From Budorcas taxicolor (taxonomy: Eukaryota > Chordata > Mammalia > Artiodactyla > Bovidae): 64,000 bases of DNA. Positions 23,461-33,990 of the stretch are shown piece by piece; position 1 is the stretch's first letter; the number at the start of each line of letters is the position of its first letter. The stretch covers positions 180,227,170-180,291,169 of the forward strand of contig NC_068910.1 in NCBI RefSeq assembly GCF_023091745.1. The letters run 5' to 3'. The notes under the pieces are model-generated. The model was given only the letters and a program-made list of their open reading frames with translations. It was not told where the DNA came from and made no database searches. The position numbers and the translations under genes are program-made.

Positions 23461-24084
23461 CCCAAATTTAACTAGAAATTCTTTCCTGTCAATTGATCAA
23501 GGGGCCTTGCACACTGACCTATGGAGTCATCAGTACTCCGTAAACACCTGCATTTCATTTCTTAATGACCATAATCATTGTGGAGTATGCCCTTTCTCTC
23601 TTTAGTTCTTAGAAATGTCTGCTTTTCCTCCTCTGAAAATCACTCACTGAATTTCTTACCTGGTATGTGTTCTCTGCCTGGCAATTAACTCAGTGTTAAA
23701 ACAAAAACAAACAAATTTTCATATAGTTGTTGTTTTATTATTTGACAACAGGGAGAAGGCCTTGGACAGGATGAAAGAGCAGGTTAAGACTCAGGGTGAA
23801 ATGTTTAAAGATCAACTATTACACTTCTCTATCTGCCTCTGTCTCTTTCTTCTACTTTGTTCAACAGTTTCTCTCTTAAAAAACATACTTTAATTTTTAA
23901 AACATTCAGGTGAATTTAGTAATAAGTCACAGTAATAGTATAAGTAATAAAATTTGTGAACAATATCTTGCTTATCAAAAAGCAAACCTTTCTCAGATTA
24001 AAACAGATACATGAAAACTAAATTTATGCATTAACATGCTATTAAATTAAAAATAAATTCTTGAGGAAAATTCATAACATTTTT
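23461..24084. other. Intergenic, nothing recognised
   Basis: AT-rich sequence with no coding signal. A small plus-strand frame at 23693-23893 has no recognisable features. Confidence 0.5.
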
Positions 24085-24290
24085 CATGGTGGAAGAACCA
24101 GTTTACATTCCTTCCAACATGGGATTGGGCTTCCCTTTTCTCAACATCTTCACATTTCTCTCATGGCTTTTTAAAAAATCACCATCCGAACTGGTGTGCG
24201 GTGATATCTCACTATTTGAATTGTTATTTCCCTGATGATTAGTCATATTGAGTACATTTTCATGTACTTGTTGATCATTTTGATGGAAGA
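24085..24290 (-). mobile_element. Old L1 3' UTR fragment, antisense
   Basis: Matches the antisense L1 pattern: TTCCTTCCAACATGGG, GGTGTGCGGTGATATCTCAC and TTTCCCTGATGATTAGTCAT blocks. Confidence 0.65.
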
Positions 24291-24299
24291 AATTTTCAT

Positions 24300-24720
24300 A
24301 TTCTGTGATATGCATAAGTCATCCTGGATTATACATGGTTTGGCTTGAACTTTCTGCCAAGTAGAGCCATCTGTCGTATGGCCTGTCAAACATCCATCTG
24401 TTTTAACCAATTGAAAAAAAAAGAATGCAGTCACCAGATTGTTTAGGATGTCCAAATTTGAAGGTAGAGATAAAGGCTCCCCTTCCTATGTCACTAATGG
24501 TAGTACTACTGAAGATGAGGTTTTCTTCCCAAACGCCAATGTTGTGCTGTCTTACTACGTACATGCTATTCTGTCTCTTTTGAAACCTTGAAGGAATGTA
24601 CCAGTCATGTTTGATGTCTGTTCTTTGTTCTGACAAGATATAAAACTGTGGTTCAGGCATCCAAAATCGGGCCAGGTGGCCATTGTACATGTGGTTTTGG
24701 ACGTGTTCCTGCATCATTGA
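24300..24720 (-). other. Unassigned coding-like segment
   Basis: A minus-strand frame of 104 codons (24717-24403), with a second frame continuing nearby (24455-24243) after what looks like a slip at a poly-A run near 24413. The segment is less AT-rich than its surroundings. Its translation is rich in aromatic residues and Cys (HMYNGHLARFWMPEPQFY, KTDGCLTGHTTDGSTW), not typical of L1 or BovB. I do not recognise the protein. It could be a processed pseudogene, an exon remnant, or a retroviral remnant; the minus LTR at 24762 lies directly to its right. Confidence 0.35.
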
Positions 24721-24761
24721 AAGTTGAACTTTCTGAACTATATAAAATTAAAGGAAAACAA

Positions 24762-26579
24762 TGGTCATCCTCAGAACATCATCTGCTAGTGTTACTGAAC
24801 ATAGATTGAAGTCTGCTTACCCAACACATAGCAAAGTCAATCAACTGACCCTGGATTGTGGTAAAGGAAAGTACAGCACTTACTGCGTGGTGCCAAGCAA
24901 GGAGATCTCTACTCTTTCTCATTCTATTGTTTTCCTCTATTTCTTTGCCCTGATCACTGAGGAAGACTTTCTTATCTCTTCTTGCTATTCTTTGGAACTC
25001 TGCATTCAAATGGGTATATCTTTCCTTTTCTTCTTTGCTTTTCACTTCTCTTCTTTTCAAAGCTATTTGTAAGGCTTCCTCAGAGATCCATTTTGCTTTT
25101 TTGCATTTCTTTTTCTTGGAGATAGTCTTGATCCCTGTCTCCTGTACAATGTCACAAACCTCCATCCATAGTTCATCAGGCACTCTGTCTATCAGATCTA
25201 GTCCCTTGAATCTATTTCTCACTTCTACTGTATAATCGTAAGGGATTTAATTTAGGTCATATCTGAATGGTCTAGTGGTTTTCCCTACTTTCTTCAATTA
25301 AGTCTGAATTTTACAATAAGGAGTTCATGATCTGAGCCACAGTCAGCTCCCGGTATTGTTTTAGTTGACTGTATAGAGCTTCTCCATCTTTGGCTGCAAA
25401 GAATATAATCAATCTGGTTTCGGTGTTGATCCTCTGATGAAGTCCATGTGTAGAGTCTTCTCTTCTATTGTTGGAAGAGGGTGTTTGCTATGACCAGTGA
25501 GTTCTCTTGGAAAAACTCTATTAGCCTTTGCCCTGCTTCATTCTGTACTCAAAGGCCAGATTTGGTTGTTACTCCAGGTGTTTCTTGACTTCCTACTTTT
25601 GCATTCCAGTCCCCTGTAGTGAAAAGGACATTTTTTTGGGGTATTAGTTCTAGAAGGTCTTATAGGTCTTCATAGAACCATACAATTTCTGCTTCTTCAG
25701 CATTACTGGCTGGGGCATAGACTTGGATTACTGTGATATTGAATGATTTGCCGAAAAGACGCTTGTTCCTTGGAAGAAAAGTTATGACCGACCTAGATAG
25801 CATATTCAAAAGCAGAGACATTACTTTACCAACAAAGGTCCATCTAGTCAAGCCTATGATTTTTCCGGTAGTCATGTAAGGATGTGAGAGTTGGACTATA
25901 AAGAAAGCTGAGCGCCAAAGAATTGATGCTTTTGAACTGTGATGTTGAAGAAGACCCTTGAGAGTCCCTTGGACTGCAAGGAGATCCAACCAGTCTATCC
26001 TAAAGGAAATCAGCCCTAAATGTTCATTGGAAGGACTGATGTTAAAGCTGAAACTCCAATACTCTGGTCACCTGATGTGAAGAACTGACTCATTTGAAAA
26101 GACCCTGATGCTGGGAAAGATTGAAGGTGGGAGGAGAAGGGGATGACAGAGGATGAGACTGTTGGATGTCATCACTGAATCAATGGACATGAGTATGTGG
26201 AAGTTCCAGGAGTTGGTGATGGACAGGGAGGCCTGGTGTGCTGCAGTCCCTGGGGTCACAAAGAGTGAAACATGACTGAGTGACTGAACTGAACTGAAGC
26301 AAGGAGAATGAGCAGTCAATACTCAAAATACCTGAAATCCCCAATGACTTTCAGGGAAGGGTTTTTAAAGGCAACATTAATGGTGTGGGTTGCAGGGTGC
26401 CTGATAAGACTTTGAATCTTTTTTCTGATTGGTTGCTGGCTGAGAGAGATACTTGGATCAACATCATCAACCTTGTGGTACCAACCAGTCTGAGGTTTAT
26501 GTACTTGTGGTTAACAGTTTCCTAGTGTGGGAGTCTGGTGTCTGTAAAAACAATTTAGGAGGAACTTTCCTGGGGTCCA
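24762..26579 (-). mobile_element. Ruminant LTR in antisense, split by BovB
   Basis: Two pieces of one LTR, 24762 to about 24905 and 26297-26579, joined across a BovB insertion by an 11-bp duplication. The left part holds GGTAAAGGAAAGTACAGC (R region antisense, poly-A signal decayed). The right part holds CTTTCAGGGAAGGGTTTTTA and GTCTGGTGTCTGTAAAAAC, typical of U3 in this LTR type. The TG and CA ends are plausible, but no flanking target duplication is visible. No viral gene adjoins it. Confidence 0.6.
24906..26296 (+). mobile_element. BovB LINE with inverted 5' part (twin-primed)
   Basis: One BovB insertion in two opposite halves. Left of about 25752 it is antisense and covers the endonuclease and linker region. 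Right of about 25753 it is sense and runs from the AAAAGACGCTTGTTCCTTGG block to the CTGAACTGAA tail. The whole is bounded by a perfect 11-bp duplication AAGCAAGGAGA at 24895-24905 and 26297-26307. The RT core between the two halves is missing. This is the structure expected from twin priming during target-primed reverse transcription. Confidence 0.9.
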
Positions 26580-26706
26580 TTGTCTAAGACTCTGCGCTCC
26601 CAATACTGGGCACCCAGGTTCAATCTAGTCAGAGAACTAGAGTCCATATGCTGTACCTTAACCCTGGTGCCATCAAATAAATACACACATATTTTTAAAA
26701 AAAAAC
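26580..26706 (+). mobile_element. Bov-tA type tRNA-derived SINE
   Basis: Starts TGTCTAAGACTCTGCGCTCC, has a decayed B-box region GGTTCAATCTAGTCAGAG, and ends in AAATAAATACACAC and an A-rich tail. It is a SINE and not a tRNA gene. Confidence 0.75.
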
Positions 26707-26877
26707 AACTTAGAAATGTGTTTCAGACAGGGTTATCGTGTTCTGGGAGGCATGTTATCACGTTCTATATCCCTCCTATATGGCTGATCTATTTTCTAAA
26801 GTGTTACTAGTTTCTGGCCCAACAGCTATACTTTGTTGCTACATGTTCACATTTTCCAAATCATTACCTTTTGAAAA

Positions 26878-27190
26878 CTGGAGTATAATTGCTTTACAAC
26901 ATTTTATTTTTTACAACTAAGTTTTACAACTAAGATTCATTTTACAACTAAGTGAATCATCTATACGTATACATATATCCTCTCCCTCTTGTGTTTCCCT
27001 ACCACCCACCCCATCTGACCCCTCTAGGTCACTACAGAGCCCCAAGCTACGTTCCTTGTGCTATACAGGAGGTTCCCATAAATGTCAGGCCTATGCTCCC
27101 AATTTGTCTCACCCTTCCCTTCCTCCCTCTGTGTCCACGTGTGCATTCTCTATGTCTGAATCTCTATTCCTGCCCTGCAAACAAAGGTTC
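26878..27190 (-). mobile_element. L1 3'-end fragment, antisense
   Basis: The antisense 3' end of a bovine L1: TATAATTGCTTTACAACATT, CTCTAGGTCACTACAGAGCC and GTGCTATACAGGAGGTTCCC. A short triplicated TTTTACAACTAAG occurs near 26912-26952. Confidence 0.75.
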
Positions 27191-27884
27191 TCAAAGACCT
27201 TTATCAAAATAATAGGCTTGGTAACAGATTGAAACAAATGATACAGTGTTGGTCTTGTGGGCTGGCGGGGGGTGGGGGGGGAATTCACACATGAAAGGAC
27301 TTTGTGCTGTGTTCTTTGTTGTGCATTTCTACCCCACCTGACAGAACTTTGCATTGATGCTTTCTCCTTCTCTTCAGCAGAGAGCAGAGGAGTCATGATG
27401 GCAGTTGATGAAAATGAGGGGTTTTATTTACAAAGTTATTTGCTAACTGTCATGTACCCTGATGTGTATGGAGCACAATTAAGAGTCTCTAATTGGAATA
27501 AATATCTGTTATTAAAAAGGAAGAAAGAAAAAGTAATAAAAAGTAAAAAAGGCAATAAAGTATTGTATGCCATTATGGACTTCATCTCTGGAGTACAAAA
27601 ATTAACCTTGCAGATTAAACAACCAGATAAACTGAATAAAGGGGGGATAAAGCTTACAATCATATCAATTTATGTAGCATCCATATTAGACAAAATTCAG
27701 CAATTATTTTCTTGTCCCAGTGAAACTTAAAAACCTGAAGGAGATGAGAATATACACACTGGTAAAAAGCAACTTCGAAGTACAGACCTAATATCAAACA
27801 CTTAAATAGTAGACGATATCAAATAATTAAAATCTGAACACGAAAAAAACAAAAAAAATCCTTTCTTGCCACTCTTTCTTTCCC
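27191..27884. other. Intergenic with an unassigned 157-codon frame
   Basis: A plus-strand open frame, 27257-27730, is the longest outside repeats, but it crosses a G-rich run (27267-27281), has no recognised domain, and its 3' half is Lys-rich in AT-rich DNA. It is most likely not a gene. Confidence 0.4.
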
Positions 27885-28155
27885 TAACATTATACTGGAG
27901 GTCCTAGGCAGTGCAATAAGATAAGAAAGATGCATAAAAATTAAGCAGATTTTTAAGGATAGTTATTCACAGATGGCAGGATTATCTACATAGAAAGTCA
28001 TATTTCATTGAGAAGTTTTAGAACTACTAAGAAAATTAAAGCAAGGTATTGAGATATAAGACCTCTATATAAAAGCAATGTGCTTCTATATTCCTGATAT
28101 CAATAATAAGAAAATGAAAATTACAAATAAAGTATTGCAATTTGTAACAGCCTTA
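27885..28155 (+). mobile_element. Old L1 ORF2 fragment, sense
   Basis: Landmarks of L1 ORF2 in sense: ATACTGGAGGTCCTAGGCAG near 27892, TTATTCACAGATGGCAGGAT near 27963 (the region of the RT active site) and GTGCTTCTATATTCCTG near 28080. It is degenerate. Confidence 0.7.
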
Positions 28156-28165
28156 AATATGAAAT

Positions 28166-28388
28166 AAGAAGAAAAGAAGAAAGTGAAGTTGCTCAGTCTT
28201 GTCTGACACGTTGCGACCCCATGGATGGTAACTTGCCAGGCTCCTCTGTCCACGGGATTTTCCAGGCAAGAATACTGGAGTGTGTTGCTATTTCCTTCTC
28301 CAGAGGATCTTTCCAACACAGGGAACGAACCCCATTCTCCTGCAATGCAGGCAGACTCTTTACCATCTGAGCCACCATGGAAGCAGGG
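28166..28388 (-). mobile_element. Bov-A2 SINE with target duplication
   Basis: An antisense Bov-A2 from AGTGAAGTTGCTCAGTC to GCCACCATGGAAGCAGG, bounded by a perfect 10-bp duplication AATATGAAAT at 28156-28165 and 28389-28398. BovB begins at the very next base. Confidence 0.92.
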
Positions 28389-28398
28389 AATATGAAAT

Positions 28399-30026
28399 CA
28401 GTTCAGTTCAGTTCAGTCACTCAGTCGTGACCAACTCTTTGCCACCCCATGGACTGCAGCATGTCAAGCTTCCCTGTCTATCACCAGCTCCTAGAGTTCA
28501 CTCAAACTCATGTCCATTGAGTCAGTGATGCCATCCAACCATCTCATCCTCTGTTGTCCCCTTCTCTCCCACCTTCAATCTTTCCCAGCATCAGGGTCTT
28601 TTCAAATGAGTCAGTTTGTTGCATCAGGTGGCCAAAGTATTGGAGTTTCAGCTTCAGCATCAGTTCTTCCAGTGAATATTCAGGACTCATTTCCTTTAGA
28701 ATGGACTTGATCTACTCACAGTCCAAGGAACTCTCAAGGGTCTTCTCCAAACCACAGTTGAAAAGTATCAATTCTTTGGCACTCAGCTTTCTTTATAGTC
28801 CAGCTATCACATGCATACATGACTACTGGAAAAACCATAGCCTTGACTAGACAGACTTTTGTTGGCAAAGTAATGTCTCTGCTTTCTAATATGCTATCTA
28901 GGTTTGTCATAACTTTTCTTACAAGGAGTAAGTGTCTTTTAATTTCATGGCTGCAGTTACCATCTGCAGTGATTTTGGAGCCCCCCCAAAATAAAGTCTC
29001 TTTCTCTTTCCACTGTTTCCCCATCTATTTGCCATGAAGTGATGGGACTGGATACCATGATCTTAGTTTTCTGAGTGTTGAGTTTTAAGCCAACATTTTC
29101 ACTCTCCTCTTTCACTTTCATCAAGAGGCTTTTTAGTTATTCTTTGCTCTATGCCATATGGGTGGTGTCATCTGCATATCTGAGGTTATTGATATTTCTC
29201 CCAGCAATCTTGATTCCAGCTTGTTCTTCATCCAGCCCAGTGTTTCTCATGATGTACTCTGCATAGAAGTTAAATAAGCAGGGTGACAATATACAGCTTG
29301 ATGTACTCCTTTTCCTATTTGGAACCAGTATGTTGTTCCACGTCCAGTTCTAACTGTTGCTTCCTGAGCTGCATACAGATTTCTCAAGAGGCAGGTCAGG
29401 TGGTCTGGTATTCCCATCTCTTTCAGAATTTTCTACAATTTGTTGTGATCCACACAGTCAAAGGCTTTTGCATAGTCAATAAAGCAGAAATAGATGCTTT
29501 TCTGGAACTCTTTTAATTTTTCAATGATCCATTGAATGTTCACAATTTTATCTCTTGTTCCTCTGCCTTTTCTAAAACCAGTTTTTTAACATCTAGAATT
29601 TCATGGTTCATGTACTGTTGGAGCCTGGCTTGGATAATTTTGAGCATTACTTTACTAGCATGCGAGATGAGTGCAATTGTGTGGTAGTTTGAGCATTCTT
29701 TGGCATTGCCTTTCTTTGCGACTGGAATGAAAATTGACCTTTCCCAGTCCTGTGGCCAGTGCTGAGTGTTCCAAATTTGCTGGCATATTGAGTGCAGCAT
29801 TTTCACAGCATGATCTTTCAGGATTTGAAATAGATCAACCGGAATTCCATCACCTCCACTAGCTTTGTTCGTAGAGATGCTTCCTAAGGTCCACTTGTCT
29901 TCGCATTCCAGGATGTCTGGCCTAGGTGAGTTATCATATCATTGTGATTATCTGGGTCATGATCTTTTTGTGTAGTTCTTCTGTGTATTCTTGACACCTG
30001 TTCTTAATATCTTCTGCTTCTGTTAG
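28399..30026 (-). mobile_element. BovB LINE, antisense, 5'-truncated
   Basis: An antisense BovB whose 3' tail (repeated CAGTTCAGTT) is at the left edge and which extends back to the region before RT (CTTCTGCTTCTGTTAG). It contains degenerate RT sequence; minus-strand frames 29024-28734 and 29806-29540 are fragments. It meets the sense BovB at 30027 head to head. Confidence 0.93.
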
Positions 30027-31300
30027 AATGTTCAAACTACAACACAATTACCCTCATCTCACATGCTAGCAAAGTAATGCTCAAAATCCTCCAAACCAGG
30101 CTTCGACAGTACATGAACCAAGAACTTCCAGATGTCCAAGCTGTATTTAGAAAAGGCAGAGAAACCAGAGATCAAATTGCAAACATTTGTTGGATCATAG
30201 ATGAAGCAAGAGAGTTCCAGAAAAACATATACTTCTGTTTATTGAGTACACCAAAGCCTTTGACTGTGTGGACCACAAAAAACTGTGGAAAATTCTTCAA
30301 GAGGTGGGAATTCCAGACCACCTTACATGCCTCCTGAGAAATCTGTATGTAGGTCAAGAAGCAACATGGACATGAACATGGAACAACAGACTGGTTTCAA
30401 ATCAGGGAAGGAGTATGTCAAGCTGTATATGGTCACTTTGCTCATCTAACTTACATGAGAGTACATCATGTGCAATGCCAGGCCGGATGAAGCACAAGCT
30501 GGAATCAAGATTGCCAAGAGAAATATCAATAACCTCAGATATTCAGATGACACTATCCTCATGGCAGAAAGTGAAGAACTAAAGAGCCTCTTAATGAAAG
30601 TGAAAGAAGAGAGTGAAAATGTTGGCTTAAAACTCAACATTCAGAAAACTAAGATCATGGCATCTGGTCCCATCACTTCATGGCAAATAGATGGAGAAAC
30701 AATGGAAATAGTGACAGGCTTTATTTTTTTTGGACCCCCAAATCACTGCAGATGGTAACTGCAGCCATGAAATTAAAAGACACTTGCTCCTTGGAAGAAA
30801 AGTTATGACCAACCTAGACAGCAAATGAAAAAACAGAGACATACTTTGTCAACAAAGGTCCATCTAGTCAAAGCTATGGTTTTTCTAGTAGTAATGGATG
30901 TGAGATTTGGACTATAAAGAAAGCTGAGTGCTGAGGAATTAATGCTTTTGAACTGTGGTGTTGGAGAAGACGCTTGAGAGTTCCTTGGACTGCAAGGAGA
31001 TCCAGTCAGTGAAATCTAAAGGAAATGAGTCCTGAATATTCATTGGAAGGACCGATGCTGAAGCTCCAATACTTTGGCCACCTGATGCAAAGAACTGACT
31101 CATTGGAAAAGACCCTGATGCTTGGAAAGAGTGAAGGCAAGAGAAGAAGGGGATGACAGAGGATGAGATGGTTGAATGGCATCACCAGCTCCATGGACAT
31201 GAGTCTGAGTAAGCTCCGGGAGTTGGTGATTGACAGGGAAGCCTGGCATGTGGCAGTCCATGGGGGTCACAAAGAGTCAGACACGACTGAATGACTAGGC
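30027..31300 (+). mobile_element. BovB LINE, sense, 5'-truncated
   Basis: A sense BovB starting in RT at the ATGTTCAAACTACAACACAA block and ending near 31300 with CACGACTGAATGACT. It is more diverged than the copies at 3057 and 14712. The frame is broken in several places; the YADD box reads as YSDD (AGATATTCAGATGAC near 30537). Confidence 0.92.
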
Positions 31301-31473
31301 TTAGGCAAAAATTTTAGAGAATATACATAATAATAATACATAAATTATGCTTCTGGACTACTGTTCTTGTCAAATTCATATCCATTCATTTATTTAGCAA
31401 TGATTTTGCTTGTTTTATATAAACATCCTCAGCTAACTTTGCTGTTTTGGCTCAATAGTTTTAGTGCACAAGC

Positions 31474-31585
31474 TTAGTTTCTTGGCAGCATGTGGAATCA
31501 TCCAGGACCAGGGGCCTAACTCGTGTTCCCTGCATTGGCAGGCAGATTCTTAACCACTTGACCACCAGCAAAGGGAAGTCCAATG
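31474..31585 (-). mobile_element. Bov-tA SINE, antisense
   Basis: The reverse complement reads GGACTTCCCTTTGCTGGTGG then CAAGTGGTTAAGAATC and TGCAGGGAACACGAGTTAGG, the head and B-box region of a tRNA-derived ruminant SINE. Confidence 0.8.
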
Positions 31586-31593
31586 ACAGTGTT

Positions 31594-31815
31594 TGGGCTT
31601 CCCTGGTTGCTCAGGGTAAAGAATCTGCCTGACAATGCAGGAGATGGAGGTTCGATTCCTGGGTCAGGATGATCCTCTGGAGAAGGAAATGGCAACCCAC
31701 TCCAGCACGTTTTGCCTTGGAAATCCCATCGTCAGAGGAGTCTGGCAGGCTACCATCCATGGGGTCTCAAGGTCAGACATGACTTAGTGACTAAACAGCA
31801 ACAGTAGCAACAACT
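31594..31815 (+). mobile_element. Bov-A2 SINE
   Basis: A full Bov-A2 in sense from GGGCTTCCCTGGTTGCTCAG to GACTAAACAGCAACAG. Confidence 0.92.
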
Positions 31816-31985
31816 TCATTCATGCTAGCAATAAATGGGTCTTCTCCAAGGACCTGAAATCATGCTGAGTAAATCCTTTGTAATAAACAAGCACATATTT
31901 CTTCTAGCTGAAATAACATTTATCAAGCAAGGAAAATGAAAGGAATGTAGGAAACCTAGACTTTTTAAAATGATAAAAATAGCAG

Positions 31986-32108
31986 ACTGGAGAAGGAAAT
32001 GGCAACCCACTCCAGTATTCTTGCCTGGAAAATTCCATGGACAGAGGAGACTTGTAGGCTATAGTCCATGGGGTTGCAAAGAGTTGGACATGACTGAACA
32101 ACTTCACT
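31986..32108 (+). mobile_element. Bov-A monomer
   Basis: One Bov-A unit in sense, from GGAGAAGGAAATGGCAACCC to GACTGAACAACTTCACTTCA. Confidence 0.88.
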
Positions 32109-32232
32109 TCACTTCCCTGGCAGTCCAGTGGATAACACTCCACACTTCCAGTGCAGGGGATGAGTGTTTGATCTCTGGTTGGGACTAAGGGAACTAAATC
32201 CCCCATGGCATTTGACATGGCCTAAAAAAAAA
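32109..32232 (+). mobile_element. Bov-tA SINE
   Basis: Starts at TTCCCTGGCAGTCCAGTGG, has a decayed B-box TTTGATCTCTGGTTGGGA, and ends in a short A-rich tail after CATGGCCT. Together with the preceding Bov-A it may form one composite SINE. Confidence 0.82.
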
Positions 32233-32450
32233 TAATAACAGAAAAATAAAATAATATATTCTGAGAAACAAAAGTGAGTGAATCCACTCTGAGACTAATG
32301 TATAAAAAACAGTCATTGACAAGAACAACAATTACATGCATGTGGATTTAGGAAGACTGATCTATAAAACACACATTCTTACTGTGAATTCTTTGCAGGC
32401 TTTTCCTACAACACTAGGGTTTACATTTTTCTATATTGATCAGATTTTTA

Positions 32451-32966
32451 CTACAGGTTTTCACGTAGCCAATTAATATACTGATTGACTGCAGTTCTGA
32501 AGTCAAGTAACATACATGAGGCCATAATCTCTTAAGACATCATTTTAACAAGTGATGACATAAGTCAGAGGTAAACCACACAACTTGTGGTTATCAGCTA
32601 GCAAAGGTGAAGTGTCACATCTAGAATCCCTGGATATTTTTTAGCCAGCTCTGAACTAACATGAGTAGGAGTCTTGTAAATGTGACCTTTCCTAAACGTC
32701 TCAGGGAGCAAAGAACTCCAACTAACAAATTTGAACAGATGGCTTGATTCCAGAGGAATGAGTTGTTTGGAAAGCATTGTTTTCTTAACTGATCTATCTG
32801 TAGTAGTAATATATTCACTCCAGAATCTGACAATGAATGATTTTGACAGAACTGGTTAATGCGCATTTTCTCAATATGATGGTAAATCGAAATGAAAATT
32901 CTGAAGAACAGGATATATTAAAGATCAAACCTTGAGCTTGATCTTGACATCTGGATCTTCTAAGAG
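32451..32966 (-). pseudogene. AADAC copy B exon 5, degenerate
   Basis: The last exon of a second AADAC copy, clearly related to the C-terminal exon of copy C but dead. Recognisable blocks in order are LLEDPDVKIKLK, SLIYP, SKSFIVRFWSEY, ESSHLFKFVSWSSLLPE, SELAKKYPG, GLPLTYVITC, DVLRDYGLMYVT and QYINWLRENL, with a stop at 32453-32451. Lesions: the acceptor reads TTCGG where AG is expected (32968-32967); stops follow KLKV, follow DLPSY and occur in the ENAH segment; there is a frameshift after LDV near the LLAD block; a stop lies just before the DVLRDYG block and a TGA just after LMYVT; and the stretch with the catalytic His (EDGFHGA in copy C) is deleted. The whole is about 80 bp shorter than the 198-codon exon expected for the family. 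No functional product is possible. Confidence 0.92.
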
Positions 32967-32968
32967 CC

Positions 32969-33990
32969 GAACAATATTAGGATATGTTGATTGTATAAGT
33001 CATTTTAATGGGAAATAAAACACAATGCAGAAAAGGCATTCTTAAATTTAAAAATCCTTAAATATATAACATAATTTGCATAGTTGGTAAAAGAATAAAA
33101 ATATTAATATCAAGTAAATTTTAGTAGTAGATGTCCATAAACTAAATATAAATTTAAATTTTCAAAACAAAAATAATCAGTACTCTCCTCATAAACCTTG
33201 TTAAAGGATCTTTTATTATAATATGAATTGCATATTTATGTAACCTGCAGGTGTTTAATCCTCTTTTTCATCATTAAGACTATTTTAAATACCTAAGTAT
33301 GTCATCAAACATTGTGATGGGGAGGAGACAGCTCTCATACTGAAGAGATATTTGATCTTGGAAGAATATAAGCAATGTGAAACTTTAATTTTTAAGTTTT
33401 TTTCAGTACTGCTCTATCTTTTCTAGGTCTAGTCCTTATCTTTCCAGGAACAGTAAATTTTTATCATTTTCTTCTAGGCTAATTTTCCTGCAATGTGCTT
33501 CTGAGCACATTGAGACAAAATGATTATTCTACCTGCCATAAGATATGTATCTAGTAACCCATGTTTTTTTCTTTTTTGTTGCACAGTAGTGTTTGGATAA
33601 ATTAAAACTTTCAGACTTTCAAAAGGTTTTTACAAACACTACCAACTTTGTCTTGGATATGCCTGAAGTACTGGCCTATTTAAGAGAAGGCAAACTGATT
33701 ATCACACTGAAAAATAGTATTGCTCACTCATCATTCAGAGTACTGACCAGGACTTCAGGTACAATTTGGTAGCAGTAGTGTGCATCCAATTTTCAAGAGA
33801 AAACTTTTAGTAACTACCCAATAAGAATGATGTTTCTTCTAAGTGTTTTTGTTTACATACTTTTTTTCAAAGTTAGGAAATTCTCTTCTATTCACCATTT
33901 CTTATTTGTTTCATATTTATAGATGCTGAGTATTATCTGTAAACAGTTCACACTTATTAAGATAACTGTATGATTTTCTTCTTTAAATTG
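32969..33990. other. AADAC copy B, intron 4 (exon-5 side)
   Basis: Non-coding. From 33541 it matches copy A intron 4 at the left edge of this window (1 to about 400), the evidence that both copies derive from one duplicated block. The match stops sharply at 33990, where AMD1-derived sequence begins. Confidence 0.65.

Noticed and set aside
26580..26706. tRNA-like B-box sequences (also at 31474, 32109 and 48412)
   Set aside because: No cloverleaf can be drawn with proper anticodon stem and acceptor; these are tRNA-derived SINEs with A-rich tails.
27265..27283. G-rich run as a G-quadruplex
   Set aside because: Only two long G runs separated by one T; the four-run pattern with loops is not met clearly enough to claim.
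28399..31300. Head-to-head BovB pair read as a twin-primed single insertion
   Set aside because: Both halves carry a BovB 3' tail, pointing outward. Twin priming would leave only one tail, so two insertions are needed.
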